From contig VXAA01005659.1 in the NCBI GenBank assembly GCA_013399115.1, positions 140,864 through 204,863 of the forward strand: a stretch of DNA of 64,000 bases, read 5' to 3'. Both the position numbers and the translations under genes were made by a program. The notes below the pieces were generated by a model. The model worked only from the letters and a program-made list of their open reading frames with translations, searched no databases and was not told where the DNA came from. The DNA is from Anseranas semipalmata (lineage: Eukaryota > Chordata > Aves > Anseriformes > Anseranatidae). Numbering within the stretch: position 1 is the stretch's first letter; the number at the start of each line of letters is the position of its first letter. Positions 13,105 through 25,880 of this stretch are shown here, piece by piece.

Positions 13105-13484
13105 CTGCAGCATGCCCCCCGTGCATTGCCTCCCTCGTAGTCTTTCTCTTCGATTTGCTCGGCAGCCTCATGGACCGATAGTACCTGGAATTTCTTTGAA
13201 TGGCAATGTAATGTGTGTGCGAGTCCCTCTCATGGGTCACCGGGTTAGCACCTTCTGACTCTTCCTCACCTTCAGAGCCTGAGCCTGGCTCTGTCAGTAC
13301 CTGCTGAGAAATACCCTGCCGGTGCCCACCGGCAGAGAGCCTGCTGGCGGCTTCTCCCCCGTGCCCATCCATGGCTTCCGGCTCTTGTCTCTATAGCAAC
13401 TGAGAGGATGGATCAGCAGCAGAGCAGCAGAAGACAGGTGACGTCCACAGCTCCATCCGCTTTACCTGAATTAGAGCTGGAGAC
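13105..13484 (-). CDS. NGEF: NGEF (ephexin-1) first coding exon with 5' UTR
   Basis: NGEF encodes a neuronal Dbl-family guanine nucleotide exchange factor for Rho-family GTPases that acts downstream of Eph receptors. On the minus strand the ATG at 13372 lies in a strong Kozak context (gccATGG) and opens 89 codons plus one base, ending at the donor CTGCAG|GTGAGT. The protein begins MDGHGGEAASR, has an acidic Gly/Ser/Glu segment at about residues 29-41, and then a basic segment, RNSRYYRSMRLPSKSKRK. That segment aligns with the mammalian NGEF N-terminal IKRNSIFNRSIRRKSKAK. The exon start is set by a good acceptor with a T-rich tract (TTTTGTTTTGTTTGTAG), giving a 112-nt UTR from 13484 to 13373. 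An internal CAG|GTAAAG at about 13465 could act as an alternative donor. The DH, PH and SH3 domains are not in this window. Its minus orientation next to NEU2 and INPP5D fits the known gene order. Confidence 0.82.
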
Positions 13485-14118
13485 CTACAAACAAAACAAA
13501 ACAGGAAAAGAGAGGAAGAAGTTCTAGTTAGTCCAGAGGCTGCAGTGCATCATCTGTTTAGGGTAATGGGGACTTTCCAGGATTTTTTTCTGAGATCATT
13601 GTGAGTAAGGAGATCATCCCACACCTTACAAGCCTTGTTCTAATGTCCTGAACATTGCTTTTACATGTTCACCATTGTCCTGTCATGACACATCGTGGCT
13701 GCAGATGTTACTAGAAAAATGACCGTATTTGTTCCATGGATGACCACACCCTTTTGCCTCTTGTGAGCGGCAGCTTACAAGTCCATTTAGAGCAGGTAGT
13801 GGTAATGGCCATGTTCCCGGTTTTGGGGGTGAAAATGTTGTGGAATGTAAAGTAAAACCTGAAGAGAGATCTCTGTTAATGTCTATTACCTGTGTATCAC
13901 TCACTGTAATAGAAGAGTGAACGCCTTTTACAGGGCTGGGTGGCTTCCTAACACTTATTAATGCTCACTCCCGCAGTGCAGTTAAGTGAAGAAAAATCCA
14001 TAACTGCCGTGAAGTGAAGGTAGAAGAGAAAAGATAAGGTAGCAGTGGGGAGAGTGGAGATTTGATTTTATTTCCCAGAGTTGCCCTCAGATGCCAGTGA
14101 TCACCCTCAGTGACACAC

Positions 14119-14138
14119 GGACCCCCGCGCGGGGGTCC
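14119..14138. repeat. Perfect 20-bp GC-rich palindrome
   Basis: The sequence is its own reverse complement, with two 10-bp arms and no spacer, and is centred on CGCG. The flanking bases do not extend the symmetry. It lies among ordinary non-coding sequence upstream of NGEF, and its function is unknown. Confidence 0.9.
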
Positions 14139-14394
14139 TGCTGTGCAGGACTGTGCAGTCCTCGCAGGCCTTTCTAGGAGGCAGACCTCTCTGACAGCAA
14201 AACAGCAGCTGGGCCTTCAGCCTTTCCAAGAGGGGGTGAAATGTGAACGGATTACTTAAGCGTTCGTTGCTGGCTTTGTCTTGTTGAATTCTTACAGCTG
14301 TCAAAGCCTTTCTAAGTACCTACGCGATTTTGTGACTGATGGGGCTAACGTAAATAGTAGAAAGAGACTCTGTATAGGAAATGTGAATATAAAC

Positions 14395-14427
14395 ATAAAA
14401 ATATAAAATATAAAAATATAAAAATAA
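14395..14427. repeat. AT-rich short tandem repeat (ATAAA/TATAAAA units)
   Basis: Imperfect units of ATAAAAAT and ATAAAAT repeat over about 33 bases. It looks like an ordinary low-complexity tract. Confidence 0.8.
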
Positions 14428-16689
14428 CAGTTCACTGAGAGAAGGGCATAAAATAGTGCTATAGGTTACTAACTACATGCTGTTTTGATAAGTTATATGT
14501 AGCACTGTTTTGCTACATTACAAAATATCCAGTATACAAGGTACTCCAGCAGGTATCTTGTATGCCATCTCAGTTTTTGTTTTGGCTCTTCTGCAGTCTC
14601 CGTGAACCCATGTGTGCCACAAACTTTTTCCTTGCTTGCCCCCAGTGTCACTTCACGTGTTAAGTTGGGATATCATCTGCAAATCCTCTGCTTTCCAAAA
14701 TTCTTGAGGGCCCTGTGTTTAATCCTTATAAAGGACGGGTCACAATCTAAACTCATGCACTGGGCCTGAGTTGTTCTGCTTCCTGGCTCCACAGATGAGA
14801 AAGTCTGCTTTTTCCTTTCATAACCTGAACCACAGCATGCAGCTCATAGCTGCTAAATTTGGATCCTCATTTCAATTCTGCCAAGACTTTGGGGCTGTTT
14901 GGAGCTGGTGGTTGCTCTGGGACTGTTTCCAGTGTTACTGGAAGTGTATGAAGGACCCGCTTGTTGGTTGTGGTGTTAAGTTTGGTTTGTAAATTACTCT
15001 GAGGTATAGAGATTCACTAAGTCTGTTTCTGTTTCTGTGACTCAGTAGAACAGCGAAATAAAAACAGTTGTTGTTGGGGACAGCTTGAAAAGAAAGAAGA
15101 GGCTATTTCTTTTCCCTTGCCCTCTGACTGTGCTTCTTCCTGTCCCAAGACTGAAGCCCCGTAGGCTTGATCCTTGCAACTGTATTGGAAACATTTCAGT
15201 TAACCAGACCACAACTAATACTGCACATGTAATCCCTCCTAACCCTGAACTGTAACAACCACTTATTTTTCATTCACTTCTCTTCCAGAAACTGCCCTAG
15301 GAGATGGATCTGTAACAATCTCCTCTATATCAATGTTCCTATATGCTTCAAATGGCACAGAGCGCGAGCTCTCTGACAGAGAAGGAGCCTTCCGTATGAC
15401 TAAGTGAAACTCTCAGCTGGGTTGCCCAAAGACATGACTGCGTGTTTAGTAGCACTGTCAAACCGTGTAGTTATCTTTGTCAGAATATTTTTCTTTGTCT
15501 GTCAGAGGCATGAAGAGTGTCCGTCCTGAACAGCTGGCTCCCGAACAGTCCCTAACGAACCAGATGTTTGGCCAGAAGTGAATATAACAGTGGAGGAGAG
15601 AAAGACTTCCCTGTTTTCTGGGAGGGTAGGGCAGAGAGGAGATTCGTTTATTGCGACGGCTGTAAAGAATGTATATATTTTTACTTTCTTTAATGAAGAA
15701 TGCAAGAAGAGAATGTATTTCTGAAGGCAATACTTCCAATTACAAAAATGATACTCTAAGAAACTACTTAGAAGCCATTTACTGATATGTCAGTCAAAAA
15801 GTCCTGGTTTGCAATTGCTTTAGGTGTGTTAGAAACAGGGATGAGTTTAAAGGATACATTCAAATTTAGTATTATATCATTCTGGTAGCAGTCAAGCTAT
15901 TCAGTGGCAGAGAATGAATGATTCAAGCAGGTGTGGACTACGACTGTCCCTGTCTGAATGTCTGTGGTTAATTTTTGAAGAGGGTATTCACCTTATTCAC
16001 CTCTGATAGTCAGAGGTATCTGAGTGTCAGGTCTTGCAACAGGAATAACCCATCCCAGGTACATTCACATGCTATCCTGGGATCACATCTGGCTGCAGTG
16101 TCACCACCTACCTGAATCTGCTTTGCAATCAAACTTTCTGCCTGTAGTTCAAGAAGACCAAAGTAGCAGTCTGTAGGGAAAAAGCCTGCAGAGCAAAGAA
16201 AGATGACACCAGTAAAAACACAGCAAGTAACGCACATATAGCAACATTAGAGAGAAGCATTTTGACTCACACATAATTCAGCCTCCGGGAATTTGACTGT
16301 ATAGAAATTTTACTTGCCAATGTAACAAAATGGCATTTAGCAGTAAATAACCCAAAGTCGTTGTTGTACAAGAACATGGGGACATTAATGTGGACCTGGA
16401 CACATGGGTGTGTGTGGGAAGCAGGGACCCGCTGCTGCTCCTGAGAGTGCGGGACCGAATCTGTTTGAAAGGCATGGTCTGGCTGTGGATGCAGCAGCTG
16501 ACTGCTGGTCCCTGCTGTACAAAGAGAATGGGCTGGTAGGAATTCAAAGCGTGTTGGGTGCGTCGAAAGAGCAACTCCTTTTAATCGGATTCATCTAATG
16601 AACGCTAAGAATGTTTTTAGTAGCAGAAGCTGCACCCTGAGAGCTGAGATTGCAGCTCTGGATTGCAGCTCTGTAGGCTTGCATGTATT

Positions 16690-17000
16690 TCAGAGGGGTT
16701 TAGCCTGGGCAGAGCGAACCCGGAGCAGGAGCATCGGTTGGTCGTCCCTCCCTTTCTGCTCATCCCGTGCCGTGCCAGCCGGGCGCAGCTGCACGAGCCC
16801 TGGCAGAGACAGACTGTGGGGTCTGGCGCTGGCATGGCGGCTGGGGTGGCACCGGTAGCAGGGGGAGCTGCTGGGGGCTGGCAGCCACGGAAAGGCAGGC
16901 TTGCTCCCCTGACGAGTTGCCTGCTCCACGTGCCCCGGCCCCTCTCCCGGCAGCAGTTTTCTAGGGCTCCAGCACAGCAGGTGGGTCGTGGCCATTTTGC
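16690..17000. promoter_or_regulatory. CpG-enriched GC-rich patch, possible promoter
   Basis: By eye this roughly 310-bp stretch is GC-rich and carries many more CpG dinucleotides than its surroundings, which are AT-rich and CpG-poor. It lies about 3.3 kb upstream of the NGEF first coding exon, so it could be a promoter or untranslated first exon for NGEF on the minus strand. I see no TATA element and no clear minus-strand donor next to it. Open frames of 101-123 codons on both strands follow from the base composition. This is a weak call. Confidence 0.25.
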
Positions 17001-19790
17001 TGCCCCTGGTAATCTGCCGCCCTGGTTATTTTAAAAATAAGGTGATGTCTGTTGTCTGACTGATAAGTTTTAAGTCCTGTACGTGGTATATGCTTAGTTT
17101 ATGCCTGATGATTTTGAAATGAAAAACGCTCCATTTGCCAGGGTTCTACAATGCGGTTGCCTAGTCTGGAAGGGTAATGAAGATTGCTTGATTAGTATTA
17201 GAGACAGGCTGAAACCTCCAGCTATGCAATGCAGGGATGTTTTGAAGCAGGAACTAACAGGTAAGAATACAACTTGACTGTATGGTTTCTTTATATAGGG
17301 ACATACAGTCACAGAAGCTGAATCGCCTTTATCTGATTGTCTAATGTATCCCTACCACCAGGGACAAGATAAGAGTATTCATGTGCCTGAGTGGACACAC
17401 AAAATACTCAAGGATTGTGTCAGACCAGAAGGAAGGCAGGTGCTTTTAGCACAGAGGGCAATGAACCCCTACAATGAATTATCTCATGGTGTGTTAGTTT
17501 TGCCATGACCTTGCATCCTGACATGAAGACTGGATGCCCTTTTAAATTGCGTATAGCTCAATGAAAAGTCTGGGGCTCGATGCAGAAGTTACTGACTTGG
17601 CTGTAGGGTTTTTACGCTGTAGAAGATCAGAAGACCATATAATCTTTTCTTTCTTTTTATGTGTTCAAACTGTTTGAAGTATAAGCCCTATTAATGACTT
17701 CACCTGGAAGGTTTTGCACACTGAACAGAGGGATGCAGCTTTCATGTCTATTTGATGAACCAGATGGAGCTCTTTCAGGACAGTCTTCAACCCCTCAGAG
17801 TGAACATGGCTTCCTTAATATTCGTTCTTTAAATACAGTCTGAGTATACATGCAGATGCTTATTTTGCTACATCATATCATTTTCTTTCTAAAATGTTTT
17901 AATTATTTTGAAAGCCTTCTGCAAACTGAAAATAAACCTCTGCCTCCCACCGCCATCAGTCCCCCATTACATCCTTGCTCATGTAATAGACATTGATTTT
18001 TTTAACTCCCTTCCTCTGCTTTAAGAGGAGTGGAATGTCATCTCTAAACTATTTCACTGTGCATCATAATGAGGCTAAAACAGGGATGGGGCACAGTCCA
18101 AAATCCAGCAGCAGGCCTTACTCATCCGCTGCCGTTCCTGCTCACGTGGGTGCCAATCCCTTAAGGAGTGCCACACGCAGGTGGGCCCCACTGAAGGCAC
18201 TGGGGCTCCACACAGGCTCAGGCCTGCATTTGCATTGGGAGATATTTCTGTCTGAGTCAGGGGAATAGTAACACCCACAGACTCAGCCCTAGGCTCTGGC
18301 AGATTTAGCTCTCAGCAGATGTAGCTATGAATTCATTTAGCCTCATCAGTTTAAGCTAATGCACAGACTTTAAACTGGTGTAAGCGAGGCACTCTCACGT
18401 GTCCTGTTGAGCCACCCCTGCTACAGGGGGACTAACTTCCAGCGGAAGGGTGCATAGGCAGCTGGGCATGGTAATATCTTAACCAGCCACAGCTAGAGCC
18501 ATCAGGGCCCTGAACTGCCTGGCTGTGCATGTATTTATGTTTTCATTGTTACTGGTTGGGATAACCCTCCTTGGAACTGTTAACAACCCCAACTCCTTCT
18601 TTTAAATGGCTTCGAGAGATAGTTAAGCACATGTCCCTGTCCAAAGCAAAGGTAGGTGACATTTCACAAAAGAATTTGAACTATTTAGGTGCAAGGCCAA
18701 GCTATTATTTGATTAAGGCAGGGGGGTGGAGAAACCAGGAGGAGCACGGGAACAGACTGACCAGCAAGTGGGAGACAGACCAAAGAGTTCACGGCAGAAG
18801 CCAGAGAAAAGCAGACAGTAAGTTTGGGGATGTTAGCTGAAGGAATATTGAATTATTTGACCCTATATGTTTCCAGAAAACAAATGCTTATTTTGTAAAT
18901 AAGATTGAATTCTGCCACCAGTCCTAACAGAAGCAAACTACAACCACCCAGATTTGGAGGCAGTCTTTCAGGTGAAAAGTGGAACAGAATGGTTTCGTTG
19001 CCATGATTTAGTGATGGTGCCTTATTTATAGCAAGCAAAACCAAGAGAGAATTATGCAGTTCATTACACACTTGTGACAATAAAACCTTTATGTCTTGCA
19101 CATATGTTACAGAGAACCTGTTTTAGAAACACTTCGGAGGCTAAAAATAAATACATTGGATTTGTTTAATATAGCTTCCAAAGCCATGTGCATTAGACAC
19201 CATGAGAGCAAGCAAACGGGGCTTGAAGAGAGAAACCAGTACATTTAAAACAGCTAAAAATGACTCAAATGGCTTTGCTAGAAATAAAAATGTTTCCAGA
19301 ATTAAGTCTGGCATTGTGGGACCTTCTATGGGTGGAAGTAAGTATACGTGTGTAAACATAGATACAAAATGAGTGTATCCTATAAATGGCTACTTACATA
19401 TAACAGAAACAGATACACGTCTTCACACAATTCCCTCTGCATGAAAAATTGAGTGTTTATAGCAGCTACTCTGTCTTAATTAACTGGTATATATCAATAT
19501 ACACTTAATGAGTAACACTAAATAACTACATATTTTTCTGCTGCCAGCATGATTTATCTTTTCTGCTGTTTACTTTATGAGTCAAAATAATGATTAAAAA
19601 TATGTGCTTTCTTGTATGTCATTAAGAACTCCGTCTCTGCTCACGGGTATGTTTGTTTGGTCCGTGTATCCCAGAGTAGTCCAGCCCTATCCCATTGCAT
19701 TCCGTGCTTCATCCCCTAGGTCTCATGTAGTAGATATACCTATGAGTTATAGTAAAGATGTTAAAGTATTCCCTCTCTGAAGCTATTCTA

Positions 19791-19796
19791 CATATA

Positions 19797-19827
<31 letters not shown>

Positions 19828-19853
19828 GTACATCTATAAACACACACACACAC
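19791..19853. repeat. (TA)n followed by (CA)n microsatellite
   Basis: An alternating TA/TG tract at about 19792-19829 is followed, after a short spacer, by a CA repeat at 19841-19852. A likely polymorphic compound microsatellite. Confidence 0.9.
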
Positions 19854-20153
19854 TCTCCATCTGAGGAGGGAGAGTTAACCTAATTTTTAAAGAAGTGGAA
19901 ATCTACAGGCCCTTCTGGTTTTCATTATAAGCTCTTAAAACTAATTAAACAAAACACTGACCTTATTTTTATTCTTTTCCTTAAATTAGTGCACATGGAA
20001 TGGTGAAAGTACATCCCTGCTTGAAGATTTTGAGAGCATCTTGAGAAGTAAAAGGTATAAAACTCATTTTGTTCTTCTGACATTGCTGACATATTTCTGT
20101 ATACTAATAAGAACTCCTGTCTCTAGAGGAAGCCCCCTTTCCTATTTCCTGCT

Positions 20154-20180
20154 GATTATGCAGGAATATCCTGCATAATC
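20154..20180. repeat. Perfect inverted repeat, 12-bp arms, 3-base loop
   Basis: The arm GATTATGCAGGA (20154-20165) and its exact reverse complement (20169-20180) flank the spacer ATA. It would form a tight hairpin or cruciform. There is no associated gene or element. Confidence 0.9.
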
Positions 20181-22096
20181 CTGCTGTTGTTGCCTCTGAT
20201 GCCATGCCATTCCCTATTTCTGCTTAGAAGATACAAGTGAAATTTTCTCTGAGTAGCCGTGGTTTTCCAGGCTTATCCCTGGAAGGTGGGTGAATAATTA
20301 AAAACCAAATCACTGCTTCTCCGAGGAGAGGAGGAGTATATGACTACCAGCACAGGGCTAGGTGCAAATCACAGGACATAGCCTCAAAACACAAGATAGC
20401 AGTGTACTGTGCAAGTACTTGAGAAGACCCTCAGCAGCCTGCCAAGTGCTCTCTCCTCTTTTACAGGGTTGCACATGGGAGTTGTGAGTCCTTGTTTCTT
20501 TTTGTTTGTTCTCTTCTGTTTTGACCATGTGAAGCCTTCTAGCCATGGAAAGAATATACAACATAAAGCTTAAACTTTGTCCAGAAATGTCCCAGCCTCT
20601 AAAAAATAAAAAAACAGTTTAGGAAGTTTAATCTGTGATGAAATGTTTTAGTCAAGTACATAGTATGAGAAATAATACCCTGGGCTTAATGCCTTGCTGA
20701 AAGCAGAGGGGTTTAGTAATGCCAGGATACACGAAGGTGGGGTTAGCAGATGTCTTGGTTGAAGCTTTTCAAGACAGACTGGTCAGTAAGCAGACAAGCT
20801 CAGTGTCCCTGGGGCAGACAACACCTGCGCTGCTCTTGGGAAAAAAAATAGTGACATCCACTTCTATTTCTAGATTTGCTAGTTGTGTATGAGACACTTG
20901 TTAAGGAAGAAATGAGCATGGGTGGTTATTTGAACTGCGGAGGTAAGAACTCAAAGGGGTTTTTATCTGAAAGCATCCATAGAGCAGGGAAAGAAGAGGG
21001 CTGATGTTGTTGATCAAGGAATAGTAGAGCTCTCAGTTTTTCCTCCCCCGGTGGTTACTGGGTGGAGGGCCCAAGGAGTGTCTGTTTGGTGAGTCTGCTT
21101 GCAAATTCATAGCTGCAAGGAAGCCAGAAGTCAGTAAAGACATGAGAATCTTGTTAGCCTGGTTCCTACTGGTTTGAAATGCCAAGCAAGTCTGGAGTGC
21201 TGCTGTGCAAGGCTATCCTTGTCAACTGCATCAAGCTCAATTCAAACCTGATAGAAACTGATACTATTCTTACAGCCTGTTACACTGATTGCACACCTCT
21301 TTAGTACTCAGGAAAAATATTTGATAGGCAACTCTGGAAATTGTGCAGCAAACGGCATCAGTAATGCAAACTTCTCCAGAATGGCTCTTTGTAGCCCCAG
21401 AGGACAGACCTCAGCTGGAAAGGAGGCATGCAGGACTGCTGCTCCCCCTGCAGAGCAGTCTCTTCTGTCCCAGGACTGCTGTACCAGTTTGGGGCTTTGG
21501 CAGTCCCATCCAGAAGCCCCCCATGCTCGCCTCCAGTTTGCCAGCTACAGCACTAGGCAGCAGTGCACTGTAGAAAAACAGGCACCCGTGCAGTGCTGCC
21601 TGGCTGCGTGTGAATCTGCAGTAAGTCTTCATTTTTTTTGTCAAACAAGTGACATACCTCCTCAACCGTGACTGTGTAGCTCACTTCAGTGAGTGGAAGT
21701 GCTGTAAAAGTTTGGCAAATCTTTTCCTTTCAGACCTTTCCCACTAACAGCCGTTGTTTCCTTCCTCTTCATCCCCAGTTTTTAAGCACGGAAAGAGCAA
21801 GGCTGGGATGAGGGTAGGAAATCTCACAACCGTGGCACTGAATTGGCTCCTGTGAGAGCAGAGTTTGTTTCTCAGCTCTGCTGCAGATCCCTGGGCAATC
21901 TTGATCAAGTCAGGGATTTTCCTGGGTCTTAATTCCCCATCTCTGGAGTGGGAGTGGTATACAATAATATATAAATATTCCTATTTTTTGTCCTATGGTC
22001 TTTTCTTGGGAGCTACTTGAGCAGGAATTTAGCCCAAGAGCATGACATAAAGAGAGCCTTATGGGTTCAAAGGAGCTCTGGACAATCCTGTAAGTT

Positions 22097-22125
22097 AAAA
22101 ACAAACAAACAAACAAAAAAATAAA
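22097..22125. repeat. (CAAA)n microsatellite
   Basis: Four CAAA units run into an A-rich tract. Simple sequence. Confidence 0.85.
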
Positions 22126-25100
22126 ACCTGTTTGGGTATTATATATTTTTTTTGTTTTATTCATTTGTTATTTCCTACATTTCTAACCCCAAGTGAAAAA
22201 GCAGACATTTTGTCTGGATTTCTAGTTCCTCAGCGTCACTGTTGCTCTCCCTAAGTTTTATTTGAGCTGGTTGCAATTTATGCTAAGAACAGGTCATTGT
22301 TTCAGGAATTGCCCCCTTTTGGAACAGCAAAGTCCAATTTTTGCAGACTAAGCTAGACCTGTTTTTTCACAGACATCTGTTTCAAAGATGATTTTGGCTA
22401 GGAAAGAGAAGGCAGGGAGGAGCCAAGGTTTCTAGATTGCTGTAGGTTTTACTGAATCTAGGCAGTTTTTCTTGTTTTAGATCTAATGGGAGTGCTTTCA
22501 TGGGGTGCTGCTTGGAAACAAAAAATATTGCCTCCAGGCACTATTGTGGTAAAGATGATGATATAATTGCCTATAGAAATCATAGAGCAAGCTACTTCTA
22601 CTACAAAAGTAGAGTTTTAGTAGTTTCCCCAGGCATTGGCCACAGCTCAGGGACAGATAATGGTAATTACATGGTTAAAGCATTTTACATTGTCTTGCAA
22701 ATGTCCTCTCCAAATTACAGCAGTGTGGGACAATGCGGTTTTTGTCTCTGGGCGCTTCTTTTCTGTCAATTACTGTGGTGGTTCACCCATACTCTTATAT
22801 TTACAGTTGGTCTTAAAGTGGATTGGATTTATCAGTCCCTATTGGAGTTTGGGTAAAGTCAGACCTGAATAAAACTTCTGTCCATCTCATAAAATGAATG
22901 TCAGCCAGTTAGTCCTTTTTGCAGGTTCAATGAAATATTTTAAGATCTTTTTTGTTTGTTTGTTTCAGTGCAATTTCCCACTTTCAAGTAGGTCTGGAAC
23001 TGGCAGACCTACTATAACGGTTGAATCTGTCAATAGGTTAATATCTCAAGAGCTAGCTTGTTCTTACAAGATTTGAGTCCTTGTTTACTTTATTTATTTA
23101 AAATATACATAAATGCTGGGACAGAGTTCACAGCTATAGTGGATACACAGTAATTGGTCTCCTGAGAGTGAAAGGAAAGATCAGCTAAAGGAAAAGATCG
23201 CCCCATGTCAGGAGAACAGGCTGTTTTTCATATTTCCTGTCTTTATTTTATTTATGTTTTTAAAGCAACATCACACATAAACATTTGCCAGGAAAAATCA
23301 CAACTTGTCCTGCCCCTGGAAAAAGACACACAGTTTGGCTGATTGGTTTGGGGGATGTTTGCTCTTTAGTTCGTCACATTAATGCCTGTTTTGTGCAGCC
23401 TGAGTCTCCCCTCTGACTAGGCTTCCTCCCTGTGGTGGTTTTTATGCCTGTCAAGCTGTGCCAGTGGTGTCTCTCCTTTCCGCCAGCCAGTATTTCAACA
23501 GTGTCACGGCTGTGCTCTGTCTGGCTTGTGCAGGACCCCTTCAGGGTGACTTTGCTGGTAGAGCAAAGCCAGTTCTTTCTCAGGCACTGGATTTGTGCCT
23601 TTGTTTGTGGTCTGAGGTTTCTTCCTCAGACTGTTCCTCCTCCAGCGTCCCCCCAGAGTAGGATTTTACTCACCTGACTGTCTGGGGCTGAACCGGTCTC
23701 TCATTTGCCATCGGGATTAGATGTGTCCAACAAATCTGGATTAAACTCCCCCAAATTGTTAGAAATTTGCAATTCAGTTCTGAATCCTGACACAGGTGTG
23801 TCCTACTGAAGATCTCTGTCCTTCAGTCCTTGTACCTTCTGTCAGTTCTGCTTGAAAGTGAAGTTTCCCTCAGACTTTGTTTGCTCAGTTTCCAGAGTCA
23901 CAGCAAACATAATTTAAAGGAACAGCTTTCCCTTTATCTAGGTGAGTTAGTACAAACACGCTCTGAATGTCCTTTGCACTGCTTGTGCCAAAGGTTTAAT
24001 GACAGGGCTTTGTAAAACCTCCCATATAAATCTTTAACAACTGGGTGAAACTTTGGTCCAAATCTGCAAACTCAAATAAGTGGAAACAGTAAACGGTATT
24101 TGCTTACATTTTTCAGGCCCACTGGCTGAGCTACCGCTCTTGCTTTACATTATTTACGGGCATTTGAGATGAAAAGACCTTAATGCTTACAACTATTTTT
24201 AGGTTGCCATTTTTTAATTTCATGTGTGTTCACATACCTGGGCATTGGGGTGGATATATCAGAGTCAGCCTGGTTTCATTTTAAGGCTTTTTGTATCTGT
24301 TCATCCAAAAGCGTTATAGTTTTCTCCCATCAACTACTTTGATTTCGTATACAGGTTGTGCTTACATTTGCTGTTCTTTCAAGTGGGCTTGCTTGCTATT
24401 GTCTGAACGTCCTTCTGCAAACAGCTTAGGGCCTGATGCTTCGAAGGAAGACAAACCTCTAATTCCTGCAGACACCTATGCAGTGCTATACTTGGGTAAG
24501 AAGTTTTTCTTCATCCTGGGATAACTCACCTGGTATTTCTAAGCCTGCAGATTGAATGACTGACGTAAAGCATCATATTGCCTGCTGAAGTCGATGCTAG
24601 TCTCTCCCATGATTTTTTTCTTTTAGAAGTTCACTGAACTTGCCAACTGCCTTGTTCATCTCAAAATGTTTTAATGGGTCATAATATTACCCCGTTCCTT
24701 TTAAAATCAGTTGCATTTTTGCCATGCCCAGTCCAGTTTGTGGAAATCCAAATGTTCATTCGGTGAAGCTCTGACTAATCTGTGGTCAGTCATCATAGCT
24801 TCATGGTCACCAGTGTCACTATGCCTTTATATCAGCTGAGGGCCTGGCCTGGGCATAGCGGGCTGTCAGCGATTACTCCTGTAATGATTAATCAAGGTCA
24901 CTGTCAGACCTGTGTGCTCCTGCTCTGTGAGCTAGTGGGACACGGGCAGGAGGGATGTACTGGAATTTGGGTTCCTCTGTCGCAAGAGTCACTCCAGGGT
25001 AAAACTTGCTAGCCTCGTGCTTCAGATTTGCTTATCTGAGTGTCCCCAGAGCTGGCAGGGTACGCGAGGCAAGGGACTCCAGTTTTATTGCATTTTTCAG

Positions 25101-25741
25101 TCATTAAATTGCTCCAGTTCTCCTGGAGTAACTCCTTATCAACTTTGCTATTTTGAGGACTAAATAAATCCCGTTTCTACAATCTCCTTTCTGTATGTAA
25201 ACCTCACAACCTCTCTTTTAGCTTTCTGTAGATTGTCATCCATTTTATCACAAAAATAAAACATATTTATTTTTTCCATTCCAAATGGGAAGAGCGGATG
25301 GAAAAATGGTATAATGTGTATCATAGGTAGGCTGTTCATTGGACAGTGTCCTTCACAGGGTACAGAAGCTTCCCTGTGACAAACGCAAAACTCACCGTGG
25401 AGTGTCATAAGGCACGCAGGCCCATTTTAGGGTGATGGTGTTGCCCTTTGGGTAGAGGGAGTAGATTTTTTGGATTTTGCCCAAGTCTTTCCATGAGGAG
25501 GGGAAATCATTTGTAAGAGTGAGGCTATTATTTACTGGGAAGGTAAACACTGAGAGCACAATCCTTTGCTTACTCCTGATGGAAATCAAAGGTAACTTAA
25601 CAGGAGTCATTGGAGTGTAAAATGATACAAACCCAAAGAGTACCTGCTCCTCATACCTGTTGCTCTCACAACTGGTAAGGGTAGTGAGGTGGTGGTTTCA
25701 AATGTGCACAAAGGCTCATTTCCTTAACTAGAATTGGAATT

Positions 25742-25759
25742 AAAAACAAAAACAAAAAC
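25742..25759. repeat. (AAAAAC)n short tandem repeat
   Basis: Three units of an A-rich hexamer. A complementary-looking (TTTTG)n tract follows about 105 bases later at 25862-25880. Confidence 0.8.
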
Positions 25760-25861
25760 AGGCAGATGTTTCCTTGTCCAGAGAATCCTCTTTCCCAAAG
25801 ATCTCTGCTATTAGCACTTGCTTGAGTTACATTCATTATTATTACTTTGGCTTTTTCTTGC

Positions 25862-25880
25862 TTTGTTTTGTTTTGTTTTT
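25862..25880. repeat. (TTTTG)n short tandem repeat
   Basis: T-rich pentamer units ending in a T run. Simple sequence of opposite base bias to the tract at 25742. Confidence 0.8.

Noticed and set aside
24411..24495. Exon-like plus-strand segment between a CAG and TTGG|GTAAGA
   Set aside because: The acceptor has a weak pyrimidine tract, and the peptide matches nothing I know in NEU2 or its neighbours.
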